A stretch of DNA of 64,000 bases from Nereocystis luetkeana (lineage: Eukaryota; Sar; Phaeophyceae; Laminariales; Laminariaceae), in contig JARUPZ010000037.1 of the NCBI GenBank assembly GCA_031213475.1, forward strand, positions 2,544,222 through 2,608,221, in the 5' to 3' direction. Under the pieces are notes generated by a model. That model saw only the letters and a program-made list of their open reading frames with translations, did no database searches and was not told the origin of the DNA. A program made the translations under genes and the position numbers. Each line of letters opens with the position of its first letter. Positions within the stretch are counted from its first letter, which is position 1. Shown piece after piece: positions 23,509-36,632 of the stretch.

Positions 23509-24510
23509 GACCTGACCAGAACAAGGCGAGATGATGAAACAAACACAGCAGGGAGGGGAGATAAATAATTAATAGTGGGTGCGCGCGTCACCAAAGGTCC
23601 ACAGGCGAACAAGACGCTCGCTCACGCTCAAGCAAAAAGGGGGAAGCTCGAACCTGACAGCCCAAATAGCATACGAACATGCCGAATATCTAGACTAACA
23701 CTTCGGTGTTGAATCTGCTGTGTGTACCTACCTGACTGCCGACAATGTAGCCAGCGCCATGAGAGCACATAGCGCCCGGGACTTGGTAGGCATCATCCTT
23801 CTTGTGCACATCATGTGAATCAAGCGCGGATTTTGGTGGTACAGCAGTACTCTTCTCGTATGTCTGTATGATAAGCACTCTCGTACGCGCAGAGAGACGG
23901 GAGAGGGCTATCGCTTGGTGGCGCGTCGAGTATAACCTTGCTTGCTGCGCTTTTGTGTGCACTTCTTGTGAAGGGCAACTTTCTGGTCCTGGTCTGGAGA
24001 ACTGAAATGCTCTGCTACCCACCACAGCACGTATCGTAGATCGTAGAGCTGCGGACTATTTTTGTTTTCTTTCCTTCTTGTCGCTGAACGTATCGTAGAT
24101 CATCCTGGTTCATCGTGTGTCGCCGTTTCGGATGTTTTTTTGGATTCGGCTGGATTCGGGCTGTTCATGATGAATGATTGCACGATTAAACATGTAAAGA
24201 GGACCTTATTGCAGACGAGGCACGAGAAGACATCTGAATCTTTTGGATTGCAACTTTAAGTTGTACCGGCACACGCCTGCCCGGTACAACAACTGAACAG
24301 CAGTAGTAGTACTCGTAGTGTATGATGTACTTACAGTACCTCGTCACCAGGCACAGGTAGGTAGGTACCTACATATTTTGATTAGACGAGAGAGGTACGA
24401 TACAATATATCGCATTCTGTACAGCGTACAGCCAGTGCGAGGTGTGTTAATTGCTATGGATGGTGCCCAGCTTGAAGGCATTTGCTCCGTATACTGTAGG
24501 GGTATCATAC

Positions 24511-24542
24511 ATATTGTTGTTGTTGTTGTTGTTGTTGTTGTT
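24511..24542. repeat. (TTG)n microsatellite
   Basis: About ten TTG units. Confidence 0.9.
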
Positions 24543-24858
24543 CTCACATTAACTCACAATACAATGCAGTCCGTGGTCGCAGGACAGGCTCCAATAACTC
24601 TGGAGTGGACGAAATATCTCGGTAGTAAAACAGAGGCAAACACAAAAAACAAGCATACGCACTCCACCACTGCGGACACCAGGGAAGCAAAAAGGAGATA
24701 TACATATATGGTGCTGTGTCCAGCTTGGAAGTTTACTAAACTTTTACCCCGCTTTGGTTTAGTCTGCGGACTGCCGTCGTCATCAGCACGTGTCGGGGTA
24801 TTTCAGCACCATCGACAACAACTTAATGTTAATATTTTGTTGACCCTACTCAACTCAC

Positions 24859-24931
24859 CGCGGAAAGCCGGATCAAGAGGCGACAGAGGGTCGTGTTGTT
24901 GGTGAAGAGCAGGGGCATATGTATAGTCCTC
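24859..24931 (-). CDS. Candidate upstream exon of beta-helix gene A
   Basis: On the minus strand a 73-bp open stretch (EDYTYAPALHQQHDPLSPLD...) lies between a GGGCAG acceptor and a GCG|GTGAGT donor. It ends with one extra G, exactly the phase needed to join the exon at 23508 (G+AA gives Glu). The open frame continues upstream to an ATG at 25195, so it could also be part of a longer first exon. A LINE fragment begins at about 25.24 kb and may have displaced the promoter. Only splice signals and phase support it; there is no recognisable domain. Confidence 0.35.
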
Positions 24932-25245
24932 CTGCCCCCCCCCCATCTGCCATGGCTGATGGCGTGCACCACCAAGCGAGGGGACTCGAGGCGACGGGAT
25001 GCTGCCCAAGAAGGTTCGGAAGAGGCGAAACTCGAACGGGCGTCGTCGGCGTGTCACTAAAGTGGCAGCACGCGACCTTCTGGCATAGCCACCCTCAGCT
25101 ATTATTACTAAAAACGAGGAGACACGGAACATGTGTGTGCTGGTGGCTGGTGGCCGAGTTTCCCTACAAAGACCACGCGGTCGTGTCCGCGGCAATGACG
25201 ACTCCAGTTCTAGAGAGCGCCACCGACGTGGAATAAGGAAATGCC

Positions 25246-27332
25246 CCCCCCCCGTGGCGCCCGGATGATGAGCGCGCCTCCGAGCAGCTCCTCGTCGTCA
25301 TCAGCTCCCGCAGCGCCCTATCGGGTCCCACAAACGACGGTCAACGGTTCGCGCACCTGCAGTCCATCATCCACTCTGACATCATCGGGCGGGAGGAGCT
25401 CAGCCGGGGCATGGCAGCCTTGTGGCGGAGAAACGTCGACGCGCCGGACGCATTCCTGCCAGAGTCTGGAAGCTCTTCTTGCAGTCGACTCTCACAACGT
25501 TAGGAACAAGTATTCGGCTTGCGTGGGCATGAAATCATGGAGGAGGTTGATTTATCACGCAGGGGCCATGGGACAGCTGCGGCCGATGTTGGAGGAAATC
25601 AACCCAGAGGTGAGGCTGAGGCTGGTTGGGGTCACCGTACCTGGAGGAATGGAGCATGTCGGTCTGAGGGCACGAACGCTACTACACAAGACGGGCAACC
25701 GGCGCGTTATCACCGATTGCTCCTACACCTTTGACACTGTGAAAAAAACGGTGCTGCTTACGGAGGTGACCAACCGCGCGCCAGCGCTCACGCCATTAGT
25801 GTTCGAGTGCTATGGTACAAAACCACAAGCTGACTGACGTGTTTTCTCGGACGGACTCCGGAGAGACCAGTACGATCGCTTGCTCCAGCGGTGAACAGCA
25901 GGGGGACCCAATGGGGCCGGCAATATTCTGTCTAGCGGTGCAACCGAGACTGAAGCGTTTCGGACAGGAGTTCGAGGGAGAAGGAGTGGAAGCCTTCGCG
26001 TAAATGTACGATATCTCTCTCGGTCTCATCGGGGTCACGGCCAACATGGTTTTATGGGGGCCACGGCCAACATGGTTTTAACCTTTTCCTTCCCCCGGCG
26101 GGAGCTATAGAGAGGACGAAATCGGCATGGTGGTCAACCCCACCAAGAGTGTGGCACTACCATCGAAAGGGCACGCCCCGACGGTCAAGGAGATTTCGCT
26201 CCTAAGGGATGCCCGCATAGCAGACGAAGGTATAGGTCCCGATCGGTACAGACGAATGTATAGTGGAGCGAGCAATGAAAGTACAAAGTTAAAGGATAGA
26301 GGCGCGGACTACCTGGCGCGCTGCCTCGCTGACATGCCGGAGAGGCAAGCGGCGGCCCTCATCGCCATCGAATCCTTCAGGCAGAGGACAAGTTACCTCG
26401 AAAGGGCTCTGGAAAAGGGGGCTATCCGTCGAAGCTCGCCGGAGGACAGACAACGGGGCGCAGTGGGTGTACGAGAAACTCATCGAGCTGCCGAGTGCAG
26501 CGAACTTACAGCCGCGTTTTGAGGAGGGGTGGCCGGATACTCGGCATTAATTGCAAGTTTACCAGCATGCCTAAGCATGACTTTCTACCGGAGTGGGAGG
26601 GTTATAGGGCTGCAATCGACGGAAGCGAGGTGGAATTGGGAGCAGGGTTGAGATTCTGCCGGAGGTTCTGGCTGACCACACATTGACCCGTCAGGAGACC
26701 GGGTGGGCAGGGGCATCCCCGAATCGAGCATTGCGGAAGATTCGAGACAAATGGGGGGTAGCGAAGGAAACGATGGCAGGTATCGTTCCCGAAGCTTGGT
26801 TGGAACGGGGTATAGGCGTACCAGCCTCCAAGACCCCCAGATACCGACATGCTAGCCGCGTAGGGTGCTGAAACTTCCAATTCCAGGAAAACTCAGGAGA
26901 AGTTGGGCAAGCTGGTCAACCAGCGCCGGCATGCCGCGCTCACAGTTCCTTGTACCAGCTGCCGCAGACGGCACGCTCGCCGGGACCGTACGACCCGCTG
27001 GGGGGAGATAAATTAAGACCTTCGCCATGGCTCGATACAGAAGCCTACAAGGAGCAGGCGCCACCGTATGCTATCGGGGGCGGCCAACGGACTCGCTCCG
27101 TGTCATACTCGCATCAGAGTTCGTGAGAATTAGAAGGCGCTTCATGGGTATTGAGGGACACTTGGTAGTGAGGTGCCCCTGCTACGATAAGGTCGACGTA
27201 GATACCCGACAGGCACGTGTTTACCCCGGAGCTGGGTCGCAGGTGAACCAACACCAGCCGCTTCTCCATGCGATCTGCCGTCGCTTAAGAAGCTTGGAAA
27301 TCCTCACCAACTTCAGAGCGGGGAACCTTTGA
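25246..27332 (+). pseudogene. Non-LTR retrotransposon reverse transcriptase, decayed
   Basis: The three plus-strand frames together preserve a reverse transcriptase of the non-LTR class, interrupted by frameshifts and stops. Recognisable pieces are GMEHVGLRARTLLHKTGN and YTFDTVKKTVLL around 25.64-25.76 kb, the RT signature SSGEQQGDPMGPAIF at about 25.88-25.93 kb, and a distal VNQHQPLLHAI block at 27243-27275. At 25995-26012 the catalytic FAYMDD-type motif reads Phe-Ala-stop-Met-Tyr-Asp, so the active site is destroyed. A short direct duplication of CACGGCCAACATGGTTTTA lies at 26035-26078. The element would have copied its own RNA; this copy cannot. It is cut off at about 27.34 kb, next to an oppositely oriented LINE tail. 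Confidence 0.85.
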
Positions 27333-27464
27333 GACGAGCCAGAGGATTAAGGGGTATGGTTGGTGCGTTGGTGGTTGCGCAGGGAGGGCCTTGGCGGACC
27401 CTGGGAAGGAGAAGATGCCCGCCTACGGGAGGTGGAAGGTGGATTTGAGACTGCGGCCGGGGCG

Positions 27465-28440
27465 GGAGGGGGGAGGGGGGCGTACTCATTTGTTGCCTGC
27501 CTTGTAGTCATTTGACCATTGACCACGCATCCCTTTCGAGACGGAGCATCGTTCCTACTTCGTCTACTCCTAATAGAGACACCTCCAACATGTGGGCGCT
27601 CATTATGTCGTTTAAATATATCACATAGAAATTTTTCGCTAGTCTTATCCCTTTCCTGTTTGGCCGCTTGTGGCCATCATCTATCTCCTAGGATAGCGAT
27701 CGTTTTCTCGCTGCTATCTAGTGTACCAAGCTCCTCCATGTCACATTCGTATATTTCCCTCATCTCCTCTTCTAACACATCCCGTCCTCCTTGTACATTT
27801 CACATTCTCCTACTATGTGAGTTCTACTGTATTGCTTTGCCACACGGGCACATCTGGGCATCTACGTCCTCCTCCCGGCTACTGGTATACCTATTTATTC
27901 TTTCTGGCAGGTCCAGGTCACCTACACAAAGTCGCAGTTTCAGCATTTTCGAAGTCCATTGGGCCGCGTGCAAACACGTTTTCATTCCTATCCTATTCCT
28001 TCGCTCAACCCCCCGTATACCTCCAAGTGTTTTCCCGATTCCACCTTGTTTCTTGGCGCCAGCCTTTCCCAGCCTTTCCCTTCTTTCTATCTTTTCTCCT
28101 ATTTCTGCGCTGTACACTCTCCCAAACTTCCCGCCGGATATCATCTCTTCTTGGTTTCCGCCTATATCCTTCCATACTTTCTCCACTACGCTATCCCATT
28201 ATATTCCAGCTCGCTCTTTTGTTACTTTTCTCCCATAGAGTTCTATCAACTGTGACCGGCAACATATTTTTCGGCATGTTCCTTACTATATACTGCCATC
28301 CCAACTTTCTCGTATCTCTATTTGTCATGAGTGGGTGCATTTCCAGTTCTGCTTTCAATACTGTATTACTAGTCGTACTTGAGCACCTTGGGGTTTGTTT
28401 CACTCCTGTCATTTATGTACTGTTTCCGACTGTTTGACAA
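27465..28440 (-). pseudogene. LINE C-terminal fragment with zinc-knuckle, decayed
   Basis: Reading the minus strand from 28.41 kb, an open stretch VKQTPRCSSTTSNTVLKAEL is followed by LGWQYIVRNMPKN and later by VGDLDLPER and a Cys-Pro-Cys-Gly ... His-Ile-Val-Gly-Glu-Cys zinc-finger-like block near 27.80-27.86 kb. This arrangement is typical of the region after the RT domain in some non-LTR elements. Stops and frame changes follow. The 3' end is GAGTACG followed by a C run (a G run on the plus strand, 27465-27487). Long plus-strand open frames here are shadows. A 3' piece of the same family lies at 11859-12160. Confidence 0.7.
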
Positions 28441-31400
28441 GCTTCGCGCGTCCCCTTCCCATACGTCTCCTGGCCGGGGCGGGAGGGAGGGGGCTGACAG
28501 TCGGCGTCCTTACCACCGTCGTCGTGACAGCGCGGGTTTTGATGACGGAGCTGTCCGTTGGAGCACCCGCCGTGGCGGCGCTTGTCGTTGTCAGGGGTTT
28601 TGTTCTCGGCAGGAACAGCCGCGTTTGTTGTTCAGGTCCTGGCGAAGGCCAGGTGGGGCGTTGGATGAGTGGAATGCAGTCAGTGTCTCAGGGTATCTGT
28701 GGAGGTCGGAAGCGGCGGTTCCTACCTTGAACGGAGGCTACGATAGGGTGATCACATCTAGGCAATTTTATTTCAGCCGCTCAGAGCCATTCGGCCGAAT
28801 GACTGCCCCATTCACTTTCAGTCTTTTTAAAATTCATTAGTTTAGGTTTCTCGATGTGCGCCGACATTACACTGTACATTACGCTGCGCCAGCATGGCAT
28901 TTGCAAGCCCAACTTTGAGTGAGGAATAGAGCCACTCGCCCGAGTGCCTAAACGCGGCACTCGAAATAATGACATCATACCCCCCCCCATCGTAGCCCCC
29001 CTATCCGTGACGCCGGCGGGGGAGGTGTCTCGAACGAAACGCTGTACTGTCGACACTGCGGAGAACACCCCATTCCGTTCCGGTGGGAGTCGGGGAACCT
29101 TTTGGCTTTTCTTAGTTGCACGAGCGAAGTGGGGAGGAAATAAAATCCTTCGGGTCAAACGCATGAGCGGCTGAAGGGATTGGGATCGGGCGGGAGTCAC
29201 GTTGTTGAGGAAGTCAGAGGGCGGGATTACAAAACATTTTCTGCTGCAACGGGTTCGGGGAGGACAGCTGTAGCTGCGGTGAGATCTACGAGCAGCCGTG
29301 CGCGAATCGAGCTGTCATGGGAGTACAAATCCGAGACAGTAACCTGAAGTGCCGTATCCACGGTTTCAGCCGTAGTTCATCTGCTGAGTATTCCCAGTCC
29401 AGACCCTTGACGCAGTCATGGCGCGTCGTCTGGGCCTTGGAGTCCGAAGTGTTCGAACACTTCGAGGAACCGCTTGGTTCTGAGCTGACAGAGGGCATGT
29501 GGGGTGGTCGTGGAAGCGGAAATCGCGGTGGGGGTCGGAGCCGTCTTTGTGGAAGTCGGGACCGCCTTTGTGGGAGTCTTAGTTGAAGACAGGGGGGGGG
29601 GCATCTTGTGGGCGGCGGACTGGATCGTCTTAGGGGCGATGGACATCGCATCGTGGGGGAAGCCGTTGTCGTGGGGAAAGTAGTTGTCAAGGAGGGGGTG
29701 GAGAGTTGCCGCGGCGGGGGCGGGCGGGTGTTTGGTGCCCCGAAAGGCAGTGTGCACTGGCTCCCCCGTCTCTCGCTCATCTTCGGACTCCTTGTAGTCT
29801 AGTTTGTCTTCGTCTTTGATAATGATACAAAGGTGGCTGCCGACAGGAGCGGCGGCGGCGGTGGCGGTGGCGGCGGGGGGGGGGTATGGGCGAAGAAGGC
29901 GGAAGGAGCAGAGTGGGCAAAAGAGTGCAACGTTACGCGCTTCGAGGCAAGGCATTCGAGATGGGCTATAGAATGGCAAAGCTCGAAGGGAACGCACGGT
30001 ATAGCGCGAGGCCAAATCGCGAGGCCCGTCAAGTATGGGGGGTGGGGTGGTGGGACGACATGGTAACGTGGAAGTGCCCCCATGGCGTGCGATAGGAGAG
30101 GGTTTTGGAGGGAGGATGGGCCCGTGTCGAAGAGAGAGGGTGTGGAGGGGTGATGACTCATCCCACGGTAGGGGTTGCACTTTTTTCCTTCTGAATCAAT
30201 ATTTTCCGACTCGTTCAGCTCCCCAGGCGAAAAACGACCGGCTACTATCATAATTTTATCTGAGCGTTTGTTCCAGGGCTTTCGCATTGAAACGTTGGCC
30301 GAGTTGCGCGAACAAACGTTTTGGAAGCCATGTTTCGGGTGACATATTGAGTTCCTCATGTGAGGAGCTCAGAAAAATTGTCACCACCCCTACCGTGACA
30401 TTGCTCTCTGAGGAGAGTGTGTCGCAGCGAGGATCTACCCCCGTGTTGGGTTTTGGCCTCCATAGCCACCTGTGGCCGAGTAAACGAACGTAAGCCGAGG
30501 GTGAGGTGGGGGTGGGGTCCTGTGCACAGGAAGAAAGTAGTGGAATTGAGGACTCAGGTTGGGGTCGCACAGGTGTGCAGAAGGCTGCGGGGTCCCGTGC
30601 AGGTTGCAGGGGTCGAATGGATAAATTAGTGGGCGGGGGTATGGCCCAATCGGGGTTATGGCCCAACAAACATCAATATGGTCTACGGGGGGCGGTGGTG
30701 AAGCAGGCGCCTGCGACATCGCTGGTTTAGGTGGAACACACAGGTCTGCAACGGGGGAGTGCAATGGTCGGCGTTGAACGTATTGCGACGAGGATGGGCG
30801 TCAAGGATGGCGACTGGGTCAAATCGTTGCAGCGACGAAAACAAAGAGCCACCGAGGGGTCACGGCCGTCTTCGTTTAAATTGGGCCGATACTTCCAGCG
30901 ATGAAGGGCCTCACAGTGCTCTAAAAATAGTAAATTTCGGCGACGGGCGATGCAGCATGCCAGAGAGACATAACTGTCCGACGTATTTCCGTCTGAGTGA
31001 GTGAGCTCAAAGTCGAGATCTTTGTATTCCATGGAGAACAAGGGCCATGGGGTATACGCCGTGGCATGTGGTACTTCTGTCGCCATTGAATGCGCAGTAT
31101 TAAACCGGAAAATAAACAGTTTCGGAAATGGGAAAAGAGGAAACTTCTCTCCTGTAGTGGACGACATTCCAATATACCGATTGGTAAAGGCACTCCGAGG
31201 GGGAATTACTTTGTTTGTAAGGACCCGTTGTCATGCAGTAAATTTTGCAAGTTACGTGGGGGGTTTCTACTGGCCAAACACCCGAAATTTGCCAAATCGT
31301 GACGTCATCTTACGAGAGAAAACCGGATCGACTTGGGATGTGTCCAGCAGAAACAATATTGGGCTATTCCATCAGACTGTGTCATTGAGAAAGATCGGGA

Positions 31401-32939
31401 GGCAGGCGCGCGCGACGGAGAATGTACCGCTAACCTCCAGTAACGCGCGAACGGACGGTCGGCGCGCAGAGCGGAAACACCATATCGAGCGGTAGCCGTT
31501 GGTTCGCGCTCAAAAATCTCGAAATTGCACGAAGATCGGAGGGATCAAAGCTGGGAAGGTCTATCCGATCGACTGAAACCGCTGCTACTCTATGGTCTGT
31601 AGCAAAAACACAAATTATCCTGGCGCATTCGGAGCCACGCCGTAAGCAGTCTCCCAATCAAAAAGTAACTGCATAGCCCTGAGGGGCGAAATGATCTCAC
31701 TACTGCAGGAGATGTCATGAACCGCAAGGAACCCGCGAATTGTACGAGAGACAACAAGCGCCTCAAGAGGCAGGCTCACCCTGAGCTAGTCTACTGAAAG
31801 GCCGGGCGAGCCAGACAATACAAATATCGGCACGAAACTACGCAAACACCAATTCCCTCCGCAACCAGCCGAAAACCCAAGAACGAAGCACCCCCACTAT
31901 AGGTTGGGGGGGAATAACAGGTCATACAATTGAGTCGGAGCGGAAACTTAAGCGTTGCCGAAGAGACACCGCGTGTGGTGGAGAAATGTGATCTTCTCTT
32001 CATAGGTCAGAGGCTCAGGTCAGTCTACTGCCCTCGTTAGTCTTCTTCAGGATATTTTGATGCTTTTGTTGTTCGTTGTTGTGGTGTGGCTTGGGGGCTA
32101 AGAGCGGAGTGAGAGGAAAAGGGATAGCTGGGGCACGCGTCGAGCCCTCCGGCTGTGCCCCCTTTCATTTGCTCGCACGTCTTAGCTGCACCCAATCACT
32201 TCACCCCCATCCTTTCATAGGATTTTCCTTCAAGGTTCCCTGTTTTTAAGTCTTTATACTTGGGGCGTCCCTATACCTGTAGATTTATACAACTTCGAGT
32301 CATTTATTTGCACACGGCGTCCGGCTTGTGAGTACACCTTTCGGATATGTTCTATGTTATGGTTATTGCTATCCACGTTGAAGAAGTGAGCTGATACTCC
32401 GAAGTAGTCGTGGGTATCAATAGCCAGACCTACTACCCACTTCTCTCAGAGCAATCGTGACTGGGGATCTGCACGATCTCGTAAAACCTTTCATGGCGTG
32501 GAAACCTATTAGATTTGACCAAACACCCGAGGTGTCGTACAACGCTTCACACCGTAGTCGTCTATAACTGCAACCATCACATCCTTGCTCTATTAATACT
32601 ACACATGGACGAACACGTGACGACATGGATACTGCTTTCTAAGCATATTAGATGCCCGCCGCCCTCCCTCCCAAATGCATAGTTGGTGTCGGTGCAAAAC
32701 GGACCTCCCGAAAAACGCCTAGCAGCAGCGTGCAGCTTTCACACGGCAGGTGCCCCATTTTGGTCTGTGTTAGTCCCTGCCTGCCTATAGCTACTCCTGC
32801 AGTGTGGTAGTACTCGTGAGAACCTTCCCCGTGTCTAAGGAACGACCGTTGTGAATACTATGCCCTCAGACGGATAGCCCGACGCCTTATTGCACTTGGT
32901 ACCAATGGTTGTTACCGCGGTAGAGGCTCGGCGTCGCAC
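28441..32939. other. Low-complexity and repeat DNA without a clear gene
   Basis: A minus-strand frame of 254 codons (29416-30180), rich in Pro, Thr and Ala, adjoins P4 copy 1, and a 146-codon minus frame lies at 30727-31167. They may be pieces of one interrupted element, but no domain is visible. From 31.5 to 32.9 kb I see nothing recognisable. Confidence 0.4.
30161..30400. repeat. MITE family P4, copy 1
   Basis: Ends TCCCACGGTAGGGGTTG and, inverted, TGTCACGGTAGGGGTGG. The internal segment GAGTTCCTCATGTGAGGAGC with AGAAAAATT resembles the right half of P3, so the two families are related. Confidence 0.75.
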
Positions 32940-33376
32940 CTTGTCCTCGACGCAGACGTCATCGAATTCGAAACTAACCGTTGTGGTACCTTCCTCAACA
33001 TAGCCCGAAGTGCAGCCCGTCACCGGCTGCGTGCAGGCGCAAGCGGGGGAAGGGCACGAATCCACGGATACGACGCAAACATCGACGAGCGTGGTTGCAA
33101 TAGTAAGACCCCCATGTGGGGTCATTATCGCGGTGGGTTGGTGGGTGTGAGTGGGGGAGTAGTACTACTGCCATACGGCTGAGTATTGTGGTTGAGTGAC
33201 GCCTGTGATAATACGACAATCGCTAGGCAGGATTATCGCCCGCAAGAGAAAACATTAAATTCACGCAGCTCCCGACACTGCAGCTGTCGCTCGTCTGTTC
33301 ACCATCCGTCAAGTCGAGTGTGGGAATAGTTATGTTTTGTATACCTCAGCATCCTAGGTGTGTGCACCCAGAGTCA

Positions 33377-33621
33377 CCCCACGGAAAGGGTTGCACTTTT
33401 TGGGCCAAAGGTTTCTGACTGATTGAGTTCCCTGCCTAAGTGAGGAACCAGCAGCTGGATGAAAGTTTTACTCGTATATTCGATTTAGGACCAGCGCATA
33501 CAAGGGCCGGTCGGGTGGCGCGAAACCACTTATCTCAAGCATTGTATCGGGTGAGGTATTGAGCTGTATTGAGCTCCTGGTGCGAGGGGCTCAGGAACGT
33601 ATGGTGCACCCCTACCATGGG
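33377..33621. repeat. MITE family P4, copy 2
   Basis: Ends CCCCACGGAAAGGGTTGCAC and, inverted, TCCCATGGTAGGGGTGCACC. Central GGGTGAGGTATTGAGCT is shared with P3. Confidence 0.7.
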
Positions 33622-34278
33622 ATGCCCCCCCACGCGCGGGAAATACGGTCGGACTGCGACTTGGGCGTCACGGCCGACAGTATTTAAGGTGGTGCAGCAA
33701 AAATGCCCAAGATGAACCGCCGTGTATACCACATCCCGTAAACAACCTGCGGATGAGCGACATATATTCAGTATCTACCAAGCATGTAACTAGGAAAGGT
33801 TCGGCCACCGTTTCACGCTCTTGCCGAATCGTCGGGTTCATCAGGCCTCATCGACCACCAATTACCGAAAAGTAGTCAATTCTGTATCTTACAGCGGTGC
33901 CTGGCAGTATTTAAATCCGGGTGGCTTCAGTTTGAAGGACATAACGACCAAACTCCGATGAGTTGTACAGTACTCTAGCCCACAGACGGTCACAATTTCT
34001 TTAATGCTGAACATATTCTACCTCGTCCTTGTGCGTGTTGTCGACGATGAAGTTGTCGGAGGCCCTGACTGCATCAGACGTTTCGAAGGTCAGCACGCCA
34101 GGACCAATTTCTTGATCGGGGCTTCAAGAGACACAAAAAAAATGCGGCAACGAACGGATAAACGAACGAATGAACGAACGGATAAACGAACGGGTATAGC
34201 TGATGACTATAGCGGCAGGTCGAGCAGACTGGAGGTAGAAGGCGTCGCTCGGAGACTTGCAGTAGTGGCGCTCGACGC

Positions 34279-34516
34279 GTTGTACGATAGAGGTAGCACA
34301 TTTCCTCTAAAAGTTTTCTGAATGGTGGGGTTTTATTTAACCCAAGACCGTCGGAATGCCAATCTTGTTTCGACAAATGACGTTTTGTATTCTTGGGCCA
34401 TGAAATTACTCATTGGGATGCAATTTGACGTTTGCTGGAGTCAGTTTTCGGGTGAGGTATGGAGCTTCTTAGGTGAGGAGCCTCATAAAAATTAGGGTTA
34501 AGCTCTATCGTAGAAC
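34279..34516. repeat. MITE family P3, copy 1
   Basis: About 238 bp with ends GTTGTACGATAGAGGT and, inverted, GTTCTACGATAGAGCT. It matches 41216-41453 over its whole length, for example CGTCGGAATGCCAATCTTG and AGTCAGTTTTCGGGTGAGGT. Confidence 0.85.
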
Positions 34517-36465
34517 GCCTCGCTTGCGACATCACAACCATTGGAGCACACTTCAACTGCCCTGCACCGTAGCATGGCACCGACAATGGCTGTTCATGCC
34601 GCATATATTTATGAATGCCTCACACGTACACCCCGGGCATACCAATTTTGCCATGTCACACGATGCCAAACACGCCAGAATCGTTTGGCGCGTTCGTATC
34701 GAAAGGCACGGTGGTAGTAACAACGTGTCACCGTCCGTGTCTCGCGTGTTGCACCGCCTCGTGAAATCATATCGAGTGGGAGAACGAGCCTCTACCCCCC
34801 CCCCCCTCCCTTCCCGAGCATGATATGATACCACGCAACAACGCGACGTACGTAGGAGGTTTCCCTGACAATATGGATTGTTGTCACCTGCCGATGTGAC
34901 CGCCGACTGTGGGGGTAAAGGTGCCGCAGTTGTAGTCAGCCCCGTTGGCATCGAACTGGACCACCTTCTTGAATCTGCGACGGTTTCATCGAACGGGTGT
35001 TATTTGTATCGCACACAGTTTCGGAATTATCTTCAGCGATCGCAACGTATCGTCGAACAAACGCATAGCAAGCGCCATTGCCGCCATGAAGGGACAACCC
35101 GGTTGAGATGGCTCACCGTATTTATCTGCGATGTAGTAACTCAAAAACCAACTGCCGCCAATCTTTCTAGATCTAAGGCACGCGAAAAGTAGCACGGCCG
35201 AGTTTGCATTAAACGAGGCCTTCGACAGTACACCTGCCAGTTAGTTGCTTGCCCAAGGAATTTGACTAGGAATGGCCAACACATCTATTATACTCTAGTA
35301 AATTTGTGTCCTGTGTTATTTCCCGACCAGCCCTCACGTGACGTCACAGCCGGTCACGGCAACGCCCCCGCTGTGTTTAGCCTCGTTTCTGCTGAACTGA
35401 ACGGCACCCTTAAAGCTGGATGTTCACACGCACAAACGTTAATGGGCAGCCGAGGGAGAGAGGAGGAGGCGTCGTCATGGTCTCAGCTGTGGCGACAACC
35501 TACAGAAGGCCAAAGCTGCCCAGCAATATAAGCTGCTGCGAACCGGGCATTCGGCCCGGAAAGCTATCATTCCCTGCCCGAAGTGCTCTCTGAAGCCACC
35601 AACGAACAAAACAGAGGGAGACAAAAGACATGTGGACATTGGTTGATTGCCGTCAGGCGTTCGGTCTCTGGGCGAAGTAACAGTTTTTGCTTTCGATAAT
35701 TTCGGCAGCCAGCCAAGCTGCCCCACGGTCTTTTGCGTGCGGTGATATAAGGGGGCAAGCAATACCATCCATATCTCATAGAAAATAAGACCGCCAAGAA
35801 AAATGCGGGATGGGCTGTTCCAATACTCTTGTAGCTCAAGCATGACCTATAGCAAATCAAAAATATCTAGGGGGTGGTGCCGCTACAAGAGAGCAAACGT
35901 TTGTCTTCCTGTACAGTGTATGACTGGGGCGGGCACCAACGACTTGCACTCACAGGAGGTTTCCGTAAGCATTTCGAACACCCCCGCCCCAGTCTAAGAA
36001 GTTGTCGTTGTCGTCGATATATGCCTCTCCGTAGAAGCTATATTCCGTCGATTTGTCCACCGAACGGGGTATAGCGCAGTACGAGAGAGTTCGCAAGTGA
36101 CAACAAGAGCTTGAAACAAATCCACCCGAATTACATATGGTTCAAGAGTACACCAAAGGCAAATACCGAAGGGAAGCTACCCGTGACCACAGTTTATCTA
36201 GAATGCAGCCGCAGGTGCGGTAGAACCTCCCATATGCAGTAGAACCTCCCATGGATTAAGCGGAAGAGGGGTGAGCAAACAAGACAAGGAAAAGACAACA
36301 CGTCCGCCCGAGGCACATTCTTCGTGGACCACCAGACAACTAAGATCGTAAAGCAGGAGGTTAACTCACGTCATTTTGCCCTCGTCGAGGACGTCCGCTC
36401 CCTTATCGCTGTTGTGGTTCATGAAATCGGCTTCGTCACGGAAGCTGTTGTCGAACAGACACAGG

Positions 36466-36632
36466 GGGCGGGGGGGGGGGGTGTACTCATGTCATGCATG
36501 GCCTTAGCGACATAGTGGGGGGTTGGGGGTGTACTCATTATCATGCATGACCGTAGTCGTATGACCATAGACCCACTTGTTACTTGCCTTCGGCATTTGG
36601 CCATTGCCCACGCATCGCTTTCGAGACGGAGT
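36466..36632 (-). mobile_element. Stacked SINE-like and LINE tails
   Basis: A G run with TGTACTCATGTCATGCATGG, then a second GTGTACTCATTATCATGCAT with CGTAGTCGTATGACCATAGA, and then a LINE-type tail (CTTCGGCATTTGGCCATTGC, CTTTCGAGACGGAGTG). They lie in the copy B intron corresponding to the one that carries the same elements in copy A. Confidence 0.6.

Noticed and set aside
27519..28437. Plus-strand frames of about 240 codons rich in Phe, Ser and Pro
   Set aside because: They are antisense to a recognisable LINE C-terminal fragment on the minus strand.
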